Part shown: positions 52,325-60,864 of the stretch, one piece after another
How positions within the stretch are numbered: position 1 is the stretch's first letter
Layout: each line of letters starts with the position of its first letter
From: Taklimakanibacter sp049323275
GTDB taxonomy: Bacteria > Pseudomonadota > Alphaproteobacteria > Rhizobiales > Aestuariivirgaceae
Reading direction: 5' to 3'
Assembly: GCA_049323275.1 (NCBI GenBank)
Contig: JBMOOM010000030.1
Coordinates: 1 to 64,000, forward strand
DNA: 64,000 nt
Translations under genes and position numbers: made by a program
Notes under the pieces: model-generated
Seen by the model: only the letters and a program-made list of their open reading frames with translations
Database searches by the model: none
Told to the model about the DNA's origin: nothing

Positions 52325-52657
52325 ATGACCAGCATCAAGCTTGCAATCCCATTGGCGCTTTCATTGGCGTTTGGCGCCGGAACATCCGTCCTTGCCCAAG
52401 ATATGGGCTACGAAAAGGAGATGATGAGTGCGCACAAGAAAATGATGGAAGATATGATGGCTATGAAGCCCACCGGCAATCCAGACAAGGATTTCGTTAT
52501 GATGATGGTTCCTCATCATCAAGGGGCCATCGACATGGCTGAGGTTCAGCTGAAATATGGCAAAGATCCGGAGTTGAAGAAGATGGCACAAGACATAATC
52601 GACGCGCAAAAGAAAGAAATCGAGCAGTTCCAGAAGTGGAAGGCAGCAAATCCCTAG
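52325..52657 (+). CDS. DUF305 periplasmic protein, CopM/ferritin-like
   Basis: The 110-residue protein has a signal peptide (IKLAIPLALSLAFGAGTSVLA) and the DUF305 signature MVPHHQGAIDMAEVQL (61-76) in a Met-rich four-helix-type domain (EMMSAHKKMMEDMMAMKP). DUF305 proteins such as CopM bind copper. ATG 52325 is chosen at the signal; the frame is open from 52232. It follows the remains of the second copper cluster and probably shares its function. Confidence 0.9.
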   Translation: MTSIKLAIPLALSLAFGAGTSVLAQDMGYEKEMMSAHKKMMEDMMAMKPTGNPDKDFVMMMVPHHQGAIDMAEVQLKYGKDPELKKMAQDIIDAQKKEIEQFQKWKAANP

Positions 52658-52734
52658 CCAATCCAAACGTGCGGGCGCTTCGTCTTGAAGCGTCCGCATC
52701 AAGATCAGCCATCTCCGGGCAATAAGGGGAGATT

Positions 52735-55398
52735 ATGATGGCCAACACCGCTTCTGTTGCCTCCTCGCGGACCAGTAGGGGGAAACCTATCGTACTAGTC
52801 ACGGGGGCGAGTGGCTTCATAGGACGCGCGGTAATTGAGCGACTGTCCAGTCAATATGTTCTGGTCGGTCTGGACAGGGCCGGCCCACCCAACCCGCCTG
52901 CGTCGGCGGAGACCGTCGATATCGACCTGGCGTCCAACGAAAGTGTGACCGCGGCCCTTGACGAGGTGCTCACCCGCTTCGGCACGCGGATTGCCTCCGT
53001 CGTGCACTTGGCTGCCTACTACGACATCTCCGGGGAGCCTAACCCACTCTATGACAAGATTACAGTCGAAGGCACGCGACGGCTCATCGATGCTTTGCAG
53101 CCATTTGAGGTCGAGCAATTCATCTTCGCGAGCACGATGCTCGTTCACAAACCCACCGACAGACCCGACATGACCGTCAATGAGGAATCGCCTATTGAGC
53201 CGACTTGGGCATATCCGGAATCGAAGGTTCGGGCTGAAGCCGTCCTTCGCGAGCAGCACGGCCATGTACCGGTCGTGCTTCTTCGAATCGCGGGCGTGTA
53301 TGATGATCTCGGCCATTCGCCATTTATTGCAGAGCAGGTGGCGCGCATCTACGAGCATCGGCTTGTCGCGCATCTCTACCCGGGTATGCTCTGCACCGGC
53401 CAATCCTTTCTGCATATTGAAGATCTCACCGAGGCGATCGCACGCTTGATCGATCGGCGGCGGCAGGCGCCATCCGAGCTTCCTCTGCTGGTCGGTGAGC
53501 CAAAGGCCCTCGGTTACGAGGAAGCCCAGGATGTCATCGGTAAGGCGATGCACGGCGAGGACTGGGAAACCATCCGTGTCCCCAAGCCTCTAGCGAAGGC
53601 CGGAGCATGGCTTCAAAGCAAGGTATTCGGCAGCGAGGAGTTCATCAAGCCATGGATGGTCGAGCAATCGAACAATCACTATGTGCTCGACGTATCGCGG
53701 GCGCGCGACCTTCTCGATTGGCGACCGAAGCACTCCTTGCGCGACACCCTTCCGCGGATCGTCGGTGCGCTGAAGCGCGATCCCAGGGGCTGGTACAAGA
53801 CGAACAAGCTCAATTCCGCTCTTGTCGCTTGGTATGGGAAGCCTTCGCCAGATGAAGCGCATTCGCATGGAGGGAGTTCCGAGGCTGAGCCGCACGCTGA
53901 CAAGCCTGGAGCTTCCAAAGTGGCGCCGCCTCATGCCCGTGAACACGCGAGCCATTATGCAATGGCGTCGGGCGAGCATGATCATATGGAGATGATGGAA
54001 GAGGACAAGCGAAAAACCCGCTGGGCCCACTTCGCCAATATCGGCTTGGGGCTGTGGCTCGCGGCCAGTCCTCTCGTCTACGACGCCGTCACGAATGAGA
54101 CGGTCAGCGCCACCGTGCGCGCAGTAACGGTGGAGCGAGGTCTGCCGCCCGTCGACTGGAGAGCGGGCATATTGCTTGCGAGCGACGTCATAACCGGCCT
54201 TCTGATCGCCGTCTTCGGCGCGCTTTCACTTTCCAAGCGCTCTGCATGGTTCGCGCAGTGGGCGAATGTGGCCCTTGGGCTGTGGCTGCTGTTTGCACCG
54301 CTCCTGTTCTGGAGCCCGAGCGCTGCGCAATACCAGAACGATCTGATCGTCGGGACACTGGTGATCGCGTTTGCGGTCATCGTCCCGATGATGCCGGGCA
54401 TGAGCATGGCCGGCATGATGGATGCGAAGGTCATTCCCCCCGGCTGGACCTTTTGCCCTTCGACCGGTGCTCAACGGCTGCCGATTGCGGCCATGGGCCT
54501 CATCGGCCTGCTTATCGCCCGCTTCTTGACTGCCTATCAGCTCGGCCACGTCGACTACGTGTGGGATCCGTTCTTCGCCGGCGACCCGTTGGATATCAAG
54601 AACGGCACCGAAGAAATCATCACATCGTCGGTGTCAAAAGCATGGCCCATACCGGATGCGGGTCTAGGAGCCGTGAGCTACACGCTCGAGATCCTGATGG
54701 CCGTCATGGGCCTGCGCGACCGCTGGCGCACGATGCCGTGGATGGTCACCTTCTTCGGGATTCTGGTTATTCCGTTAGGGGTAGTGAGCATCTACTTCAT
54801 CATCATTCAGCCTATCGTGATCGGCACATGGAGCACACCTGCACTGATCGCTGCTCTTGCCATGTTGATCATGATTCCATTCGCATTGGACGAGGTGATC
54901 GCTATGGGACAGTTCCTATACTGGGCCCATTGCCGCGGCAAGCCGCTCATCGCCACCTTCTTCAGAGGCGACGCCGTCGATCGCGGTGAAGAGGACCGGA
55001 CCGACACCCTGGCTAGTCTGTCCTTGTTCTGGGCTGATGCGAAACGAGGGATCACCCTACCCTGGACGCTCAGCCTTTCCATTGCGCTCGGCGCTCTCCT
55101 CATGCTCACGCGGCTCGTCTTCGGCGCTTCCGGTTCAATGGCGAACAGCGATCACCTGATCGGCGCGCTCACCATCTCCGTCGCCATCATCGCAACCGCC
55201 GAGGTCGCGCGGCCTCTCCGGTTCATCAATGCTCTCTTTGGAGCTTGGCTTTTGATTGCTCCGTGGTTTCTCGAGGGCGCATCAACGATCGGCGCCATTG
55301 CAAGCGTCGTTCTGGGCCTACTGCTCTTCGGTCTCAGCTTGCCCCGAGGGCGTCGCAGCAATGAGCATTATGCGGGCTGGGACCGATATGTCACATAG
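52735..55398 (+). CDS. NAD-dependent epimerase / SPW repeat / VKOR-like fusion protein
   Basis: The 887-residue protein has a cytoplasmic extended-SDR domain (about 17-350) with GASGFIG (24-30) and catalytic YPESK (160-164). A His-rich linker follows (about 375-425), then SPW-type membrane helices (RWAHFANIGLGLWLAASPLV; QWANVALGLWLLFAPLLFW). The next membrane region (about 585-720) resembles vitamin K epoxide reductase relatives, and a last SPW-like pair ends the protein. In relatives I recall WCTLC or WCTFC, but here WSTPA (699-703), so the disulfide-forming cysteines appear lost. It follows DUF305 by 77 bases. The true role is unknown. Confidence 0.8.
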   Translation: MMANTASVASSRTSRGKPIVLVTGASGFIGRAVIERLSSQYVLVGLDRAGPPNPPASAETVDIDLASNESVTAALDEVLTRFGTRIASVVHLAAYYDISGEPNPLYDKITVEGTRRLIDALQPFEVEQFIFASTMLVHKPTDRPDMTVNEESPIEPTWAYPESKVRAEAVLREQHGHVPVVLLRIAGVYDDLGHSPFIAEQVARIYEHRLVAHLYPGMLCTGQSFLHIEDLTEAIARLIDRRRQAPSELPLLVGEPKALGYEEAQDVIGKAMHGEDWETIRVPKPLAKAGAWLQSKVFGSEEFIKPWMVEQSNNHYVLDVSRARDLLDWRPKHSLRDTLPRIVGALKRDPRGWYKTNKLNSALVAWYGKPSPDEAHSHGGSSEAEPHADKPGASKVAPPHAREHASHYAMASGEHDHMEMMEEDKRKTRWAHFANIGLGLWLAASPLVYDAVTNETVSATVRAVTVERGLPPVDWRAGILLASDVITGLLIAVFGALSLSKRSAWFAQWANVALGLWLLFAPLLFWSPSAAQYQNDLIVGTLVIAFAVIVPMMPGMSMAGMMDAKVIPPGWTFCPSTGAQRLPIAAMGLIGLLIARFLTAYQLGHVDYVWDPFFAGDPLDIKNGTEEIITSSVSKAWPIPDAGLGAVSYTLEILMAVMGLRDRWRTMPWMVTFFGILVIPLGVVSIYFIIIQPIVIGTWSTPALIAALAMLIMIPFALDEVIAMGQFLYWAHCRGKPLIATFFRGDAVDRGEEDRTDTLASLSLFWADAKRGITLPWTLSLSIALGALLMLTRLVFGASGSMANSDHLIGALTISVAIIATAEVARPLRFINALFGAWLLIAPWFLEGASTIGAIASVVLGLLLFGLSLPRGRRSNEHYAGWDRYVT

Positions 55399-55405
55399 GA
55401 CAAAT

Positions 55406-55945
55406 TTAGAATGGCCAGAGTTTCTTCCAGACGACCCGTCGATTTCTTCGGGGATCGCGACGAATGCCAATCCAAATGTGGACAGCAACAAATGCAAGAA
55501 AGCCATACGACAAGAACCAATGCAGGTCCTTGAACGAGTTGCCTCGCAAAGAGAAGAACGAGCGAAGGTCTGGAAAAACCCATAGTCCGAGAAACTTCAT
55601 CTTTGTTCCGAGCACGGGTTGGCCAAATGCCAATACACCGAGGAAAGATATCACCACGATCATTGCCAGAAGGCTCAATTGCAGAATTGCGGCGGAATTT
55701 GCCCCCGCATTGCGTGGCGCCGCTCGACGTCGCACCCAAATCAGGATCAATCGTGTTAGGACCAGCACCAGCGCCAGCGTCCCGACGCTAATATGCAGCT
55801 CATGCCAAAAATGAATGGGCTTCTTCCATTGCTGGCTGAAATACTGAGCGAATGGCATCGTGAATGCCAAGAGTGCAAGGCCGGCTGTACCCCAATGAAG
55901 CAGCCAGGCAAGGACGGAGGAGTTGTCAGCAGATTTCGTTTTCAT
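55406..55945 (-). CDS. Cytochrome b561-family protein
   Basis: The 179-residue membrane protein has four helices and the histidines expected for two b-type hemes: WLLHWGTAGL, HELHISVG, LHWFLSYGF and VHIWIGI. Cytochrome b561 proteins carry electrons from quinol to periplasmic acceptors. Its start overlaps the YqaA-like stop by four bases, and it converges with the epimerase fusion, leaving seven bases between stops. Confidence 0.9.
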   Translation of the reverse strand: MKTKSADNSSVLAWLLHWGTAGLALLAFTMPFAQYFSQQWKKPIHFWHELHISVGTLALVLVLTRLILIWVRRRAAPRNAGANSAAILQLSLLAMIVVISFLGVLAFGQPVLGTKMKFLGLWVFPDLRSFFSLRGNSFKDLHWFLSYGFLAFVAVHIWIGIRRDPRRNRRVVWKKLWPF

Positions 55946-56388
55946 ACGAGGTTCCGAATAATTTCAACGCCACCGATGACCATCAAGTAGCGAGCGGCTT
56001 TTCCGATGGCTACCAAGATCAAAAATAGCCAGAAGTTGACCCGCAAAGATCCGGAAACCACCGTCAGCGGGTCACCCACAACAGGTGCCCAGGAGAACAA
56101 AAGCAACCAATATCCATAGCGATTGAAGAGTGCAGATGCGCGGGCCAGCTGTTGGAGCGTTATCGGGAATCCCTTTTTGCCCGTTAGCCCCGCAGCCCAT
56201 CGCCCTAGCGCCCAATTCAGAACGGAACCCAAGACATTGCCTGCGAGCGCAGTCAAGAACAGCGTAACAGTGTATCCGGGATTGGCGGCGATCGAAGCCG
56301 CCAATGCCAACTCGGACGAACCCGGCACGATCGTAGCGGCCGTGAAGGCAACCGCGAACAAGACGACATGCGTGATCAATAGGCTCAT
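55942..56388 (-). CDS. YqaA/DedA-type small membrane protein
   Basis: The 148-residue protein has four to five helices with LTALAGNVLGSVLNWALGRW and LLFSWAPVVGDPLTVVSGSLR, characteristic of the YqaA branch of DedA (VTT/SNARE-associated) membrane proteins, probably lipid flippases. It is the first gene of a two-gene operon with cytochrome b561, which it overlaps by four bases. Confidence 0.88.
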   Translation of the reverse strand: MSLLITHVVLFAVAFTAATIVPGSSELALAASIAANPGYTVTLFLTALAGNVLGSVLNWALGRWAAGLTGKKGFPITLQQLARASALFNRYGYWLLLFSWAPVVGDPLTVVSGSLRVNFWLFLILVAIGKAARYLMVIGGVEIIRNLV

Positions 56389-56542
56389 TAGAAGTCAGAC
56401 CTTGGATGACCTCAAGCGGGCTTAACTTCCTTTAATGTCGACTGAACAGGCATCCCAAGGGCGCGCATTAGCTTCGTGGGTTTGAACCTCGCGGCACAAA
56501 TCTTGCTTTGTAGCGAGAGGAATCTCATGCAAGGGCAAGTCA

Positions 56543-57649
56543 TTGATATATCGGGGTAAAACACTTTCCAATTTTCTTGAGGAAGACAGCAATTCATTCA
56601 ACCTCGTCAGGCTTGTGGCGGCGCTTTGTGTCGTTCTGACGCATGCCTATGTTTTACTGGGCTTGGGAGAATTCCAACCCCTCAAGGACTCGACGCCTTA
56701 TACAATCGGCCGTCACGCGGTTAATCTCTTTTTTGTCCTTTCCGGGCTGATGCTCACCCGCAGCCTAGACCGCAATCCGCAGCTTGTTCGCTTCATGTGG
56801 TCGCGGATGCTCAGGATATTCCCAGCCCTATTCGCCTTTGGTGCCATATTCGCCATGTTTCTTGGGCCGTTCCTGACATATTGGGACCTTGCAGATTATT
56901 TTGTCGATGCACATACCTATCAATATCCATTCTCCATCCTGGTATTCTTCAACAACGCGACCCCGCCACACGGGATTTTTTTGGATCTGCCAAGACCCGG
57001 CCAGGTGAACGGCTCCTTATGGACGATCCGCTATGAGGTCGCGGCCTATCTTGCGCTCGCTGCCGGCTATGCTGTGGGGGTACTTCGAACTCGCCTCGGT
57101 ACGTCACTTCTCCTTAGCGCCGCCGGCCTGGCGATTGCCTTTGTCGAGCTTATCTGGATCGGGGCGCAGGACTCACCGATCGAAAGCCTGTCGCGCTACT
57201 CGTTCAGCTTTCTCTTGGGTGTCAATTTCTATCGCTGGCGGTCCGTTATTCCTACCGCATGGTGGACGATCTTGCCGACCGCGATCGTCACCTACGCAAT
57301 CAACAAGACGGGATTTGAAGCGCCAGCGTTTATCCTTTTATGTGGTCAACTGGGCATCATTCTCGGCACTCGTGATTTTGGAATGCTCAGCAAGTGGACG
57401 AGGAAGACGGATATCTCCTACGGCACATACATTTACGGGTGGCCCGTTCAGCAAATTATGGTGCCTTTGTGCCGGAACATGGCTCCTTTGACCTTCGCCT
57501 TGGTATCCATGTTGATCGTTATGCCGCTCGGCTATTTGTCTTGGCGGTTCGTCGAGCGGCCCGCATTGCAGCTCAAATCGATCGATCTCCGCGACCTGAT
57601 ATCGCGCCTTTCTCCCCTTTGCCGAAGCAGGCGTATGGAAAGCAACTAG
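56543..57649 (+). CDS. Acyltransferase-3 family membrane protein (OafA-like)
   Basis: The 368-residue protein has about ten membrane helices and the acyltransferase-3 layout: FNLVRLVAALCVVLTHAYVL with the conserved histidine, RHAVNLFFVLSGLMLTRSL, GSLWTIRYEVAAYL and a C-terminal YLSWRFVERPAL. It would transfer an acyl group to a surface polysaccharide. The start is probably TTG 56543 with AAGGG upstream; no in-frame ATG precedes the conserved domain. Confidence 0.88.
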   Translation: MIYRGKTLSNFLEEDSNSFNLVRLVAALCVVLTHAYVLLGLGEFQPLKDSTPYTIGRHAVNLFFVLSGLMLTRSLDRNPQLVRFMWSRMLRIFPALFAFGAIFAMFLGPFLTYWDLADYFVDAHTYQYPFSILVFFNNATPPHGIFLDLPRPGQVNGSLWTIRYEVAAYLALAAGYAVGVLRTRLGTSLLLSAAGLAIAFVELIWIGAQDSPIESLSRYSFSFLLGVNFYRWRSVIPTAWWTILPTAIVTYAINKTGFEAPAFILLCGQLGIILGTRDFGMLSKWTRKTDISYGTYIYGWPVQQIMVPLCRNMAPLTFALVSMLIVMPLGYLSWRFVERPALQLKSIDLRDLISRLSPLCRSRRMESN

Positions 57650-57753
57650 CGACGGTTCAAAGCCGCTCGAATCCGGGACTCCAAGGGCTTGGCTTTCGTC
57701 CGAATTCGGCTACAAGTAATGAATTGAAGGAAGCCGCGTCTGTGCCGCAAACC

Positions 57754-58173
57754 ATGGCATTTAGGAAATTAGTGACGGACTTGATCTCCGTTGCAATTCT
57801 TTTTGCGTTCTTGTCGGGCACTTTGGCCGTCGCACATGGCACCTCCTTCTCGTGCGGAGCAGCTTCTTCGAGGATTTCAGCGACGATTGCGGATGAGACT
57901 GCTGCGCTGCAGTCACTTGATTTTGGTGAAACTGGCATGTTCTTAGCGAACGCCGCCGATAAGGAGTCCACGAAGGTTCCGGTTTCGGCAGATATTACTT
58001 GCTGCAGTCCATATTGCTCAGCCGGCACGAGCTTGACCCTCGGCGCAAGCTTGGCAGCTCCGATAGTGCGAAAACTCGTTCGGTCTCGATCCGATCTTTC
58101 GCCGGACAATCGAATGATTGACGGCCTCAAACGTCCTCCAAGAGAAGTCCTCGAGGAATACAGGCACGCCTAG
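57754..58173 (+). CDS. Small exported Cys-pair protein ahead of transpeptidase
   Basis: The 139-residue protein has a signal peptide (LISVAILFAFLSGTLAVAHG), a CCSPYC cluster near residue 89 and a C-terminal LKRPPREVLEEY. This order matches the other small proteins at 30657, 38122, 43134 and 48329. ATG 57754 is chosen at the signal. The next gene on the strand is the L,D-transpeptidase. No named family is known to me. Confidence 0.65.
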   Translation: MAFRKLVTDLISVAILFAFLSGTLAVAHGTSFSCGAASSRISATIADETAALQSLDFGETGMFLANAADKESTKVPVSADITCCSPYCSAGTSLTLGASLAAPIVRKLVRSRSDLSPDNRMIDGLKRPPREVLEEYRHA

Positions 58174-58365
58174 TCCTTCACTGGCTGCGTGCCTTCGGCT
58201 CGCAGTTTCCATTGAGGACTATCCAGTGCGACATGAAATCGAGACAATTGCTGACGTTAGCTGGGCGGAGGCGAGTTCGCGCGCAGAGCCGCGCTTGCGG
58301 CCCAAGTGGCGTGACTGCTCGTGCAAAGACACAAATCTCATCCTCCAGACGGTGTGAATTTATCC

Positions 58366-59070
58366 ATGTGTGGACAAGACACCAAGCTTAGGAAACCGCG
58401 TGTTAGCAGGCGGTGGCTGCTTCGCTCTCTCGCCCTCGTGCCTTTTGCCTCGATGACTCGATTTGCCTCGGCAGCGACGGATGAGGATGGAGAGCCAGAG
58501 CTTTTTCCAATCACCTATGGTGACCTTAAGAAAGTCGGACGACGCTACAGGCGGAGGATAGTCGAGTTCCCAGCGCAGGAGCCACCTGGGACCATAGTGA
58601 TCGATGTCGACTCGAGGTTTCTCTATCTCACCCTGCCAGGCGGGCGTGCTTACCGTTATGGAATTGGTGTAGGGAAACAAGGTTTTGAATGGTCGGGAAC
58701 GGCGTTCATTCGAAGAAAAGCAAAATGGCCGCGCTGGACACCGCCGAAGGAAATGGTCGCCCGCGATCACCTAGCTGCCCAGTGGGCAGATGGCATGCCG
58801 GGTGGGCCCGATAATCCACTAGGTGCGAGGGCCCTCTATCTCTATCAGGGCGATATCGACACCCTCTATCGAATTCATGGGACCTCGCAGCCGCAGAGCA
58901 TCGGTAGAGCGGTCTCGTCCGGATGCATTCGGTTGCTCAACGCGGATGTTGCCGATCTCTATGAGAGAGTGCCTGTCGACACCAAGGTCATCGTCCGTCC
59001 TTCATCCGGGATCGTCGATGCGGGGCCTGCTTCAACCCGCAGCCGACGTATGAAGGCCAGCGATCAATGA
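58366..59070 (+). CDS. L,D-transpeptidase (YkuD domain), second copy
   Basis: The 234-residue protein has a Tat-type signal (SRRWLLRSLALVPFASMTRF) and a YkuD domain with HGTSQPQSIGRAVSSGCIRLLN, nearly the same as in the transpeptidase at 43963. WPRWTPPKEMVARDHLAAQW is also shared. The start may be ATG 58366 or an upstream GTG at 58321. It overlaps the following hypothetical gene by four bases. Confidence 0.9.
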   Translation: MCGQDTKLRKPRVSRRWLLRSLALVPFASMTRFASAATDEDGEPELFPITYGDLKKVGRRYRRRIVEFPAQEPPGTIVIDVDSRFLYLTLPGGRAYRYGIGVGKQGFEWSGTAFIRRKAKWPRWTPPKEMVARDHLAAQWADGMPGGPDNPLGARALYLYQGDIDTLYRIHGTSQPQSIGRAVSSGCIRLLNADVADLYERVPVDTKVIVRPSSGIVDAGPASTRSRRMKASDQ

Positions 59071-59540
59071 CAGATCAAGCCGAGAACTCCTGCATACCTG
59101 CCGAACCAGGAATGGCGCGAAACGTTGTCAAGCGTCCGCGGCGTGAACTCGGCGCGGCTCCTATTGAATGCGGCATTGATCGCCCTGCTGACGTGACTCC
59201 AATTGTCGGCGAGGCTGCAAATGGAACAGCGAGCCTCTATCTTGGCCCCGCTCTTACCAAGTCGATTATTTACAGATCAAAGGACAGCAAGCTGATTTGT
59301 GGGGCCGGTTGTGTGTCTTCGCTTCAGGCATATTGGAAAGCCGTGCGTCACGCATTTGAGCAAGAACTCCTGCGTCCCTCAAATGACGGAGAGAATGTTT
59401 CGGCCACTAAACACGAAAGCCAAATTGATACTGCGAAGATAGATCTCAAAGCCAAATGCAGAGCTCTGTCTGCCGGTCTGAATCAATCGCAGCGATGGAA
59501 AGCCGACAAAACACAAACAGCGGGGGAATGCGGGAAGTAG
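59067..59540 (+). CDS. Hypothetical protein coupled to the transpeptidase
   Basis: A 157-residue polar frame overlaps the transpeptidase stop by four bases (ATGA), which supports expression. It has no signal or membrane segment. Its cysteines are dispersed, with GAGC and CGAGCVSSL as the only cluster-like feature. I do not recognise it, and it could be a remnant. Confidence 0.4.
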   Translation: MTDQAENSCIPAEPGMARNVVKRPRRELGAAPIECGIDRPADVTPIVGEAANGTASLYLGPALTKSIIYRSKDSKLICGAGCVSSLQAYWKAVRHAFEQELLRPSNDGENVSATKHESQIDTAKIDLKAKCRALSAGLNQSQRWKADKTQTAGECGK

Positions 59541-59805
59541 AGAGCAGCCAGTCTACGTTCGGTTGAGGCTAGCGCCGTTTTGAGATGGTAGTTGCAGGGT
59601 GCGACTACCAAGCAGAAAATTATTGCCTGCTTATGCTTAACCATATGTAATTGCTGTATTATTCTCAAGAAATTCATTATTTCGCCCAATTCCTATATGA
59701 AGAAAATTGGGTCAGGTTTACTGGCGTCTAGAGGTATCCGCGTCAGCGAACTCGGGCAAAGTTTTAAATCAGCCGTACGTCGGCAAGTATAGAAGGAACA
59801 TCCTG
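59541..59805. other. Intergenic region before small exported protein
   Basis: A 265-base A/T-rich stretch contains only overlapping short frames without ribosome sites. An imperfect hairpin (GGTAGT with ACTACC at about 59586-59610) may act as a weak terminator of the preceding genes. Promoter elements for the gene at 59806 are not identifiable with confidence. Confidence 0.4.
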
Positions 59806-60045
59806 ATGAAATCACTCATGGCCGCCATCGCCGTCTTGGTCGGGCTTTCGGTGCCGGCTTTGGCAAGCGAGTGCTCAGACTTGATCAAAAAAGCTGAAGA
59901 AGGCTTGAACATGTCAACTCTCGACGAAGCGGGAAAGGCGAAAGTTTCCGAGCATATTGCCCAAGCGAAGGCTCAACATGAAGCAGGCCAGCATGACGAG
60001 TCAGTCGCAACGCTCAAGGACACAATGAGCCTCCTCAAGATGTGA
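59806..60045 (+). CDS. Small exported helical protein
   Basis: The 79-residue protein has a signal peptide (SLMAAIAVLVGLSVPALAS), one cysteine just after cleavage (ECSDLIKKAEEG) and a two-helix mature part rich in Ala, Glu and Lys (KVSEHIAQAKAQHEAGQHDE). A strong hairpin terminator follows 20 bases after the stop, and AGAAGGAA precedes ATG 59806. No family is recognised, but it looks like a real periplasmic protein. Confidence 0.75.
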   Translation: MKSLMAAIAVLVGLSVPALASECSDLIKKAEEGLNMSTLDEAGKAKVSEHIAQAKAQHEAGQHDESVATLKDTMSLLKM

Positions 60046-60065
60046 TCTACTTCTGCGCATGAGAA

Positions 60066-60096
60066 GGCGGGCCGGTTTTGAATTATCCGGCCCGCC
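60066..60096 (+). terminator. Hairpin terminator
   Basis: A ten-base perfect stem (GGCGGGCCGG with CCGGCCCGCC) with an 11-base loop is followed by a short T-run. It lies just after the small exported protein gene. Confidence 0.85.
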
Positions 60097-60105
60097 TCAT
60101 TTTCA

Positions 60106-60785
60106 ATGCGAGGAGTTTGTTAGACTAACTCTCGTGGACCCGATGATCTCATCAATCTTCTAGTCAAAGACCTGAATAGCTTTCCCATCCGTCCCTCAAC
60201 AGCTGTTCTTGTTGCTCTTCTTGCGGGTTCGACGCTTTCCAGCGTTCTCCTTGATCTGTTCCTGAGTTGCAGAGCTGATCCAACTGCGACATCCTCTAAA
60301 GTTGGATTTCCGTTCACGACCGCCTTCCCACTCTTCTTTACGATATGCGCTGCTGGCGCTTTGACTAAGCTCGCACAACCTGGTGTTTTGGTCGAACCAT
60401 GGTCCTGGATGCTGCTGGCAGTGTCGATTCTTTTAACCACTGCAGGTCTCGTTGAGACTGCCTCTGTATCGACACGCATCCTGATTCCAGCTCTCTGAGA
60501 TGGCAATTTCTTCGAACACTTAGTCATCTTGTCATATTGTCGATCGCTCCGCTGCTGTGCCTCCTTGCTGCCCGTTGCGGGCGGCGCCGACACGGCCTGG
60601 CCTATCTGGCGCCTTGGCTGGACTGACAGCAGGAGACACAGCGGCGACATTGCAGGCGACATTGCATATGACAGTCGGTGGTGACGATGGCTCACTACTC
60701 ACCGCTGTAGTATTGTATAGCAGTGGGCGTCGCCTGCCTCACCGAAAGTGTGGTGGGAGCTGTCTTCTTAAGATGGTGGTCGCAT
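60106..60785 (+). pseudogene. NrsF-type anti-sigma factor pseudogene (DUF1109)
   Basis: Joined frames resemble NrsF/DUF1109 membrane anti-sigma factors. An N-terminal GPDDLINLLVKDL is followed by helices AVLVALLAGSTLSSVLLDLF, FTTAFPLFFTICAAGAL and WSWMLLAVSILLTTAGL, stopping at 60498. Further pieces (LVILSIAPLLCLLAA, APTRPGLSGALAGL, IAVGVACLTESVVGAV) continue in other frames. There is no intact start: an ATG at 60106 meets a stop after five codons. At least three disruptions make it dead. The cognate ECF sigma factor is not seen in the window. Confidence 0.7.
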
Positions 60786-60864
60786 CGCACCCTCGCGGGA
60801 GCGTGATCCGGCGTGACTTGCGAGCATCGGATGCTAAGACTACCGTTAGAGTCAAAGGACGCTC

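Noticed and set aside
60120..60695. 191-residue minus-strand frame
   Set aside because: The plus strand shows decayed membrane helices of an NrsF-type protein over the same region; the minus frame is a low-complexity basic sequence without motifs.
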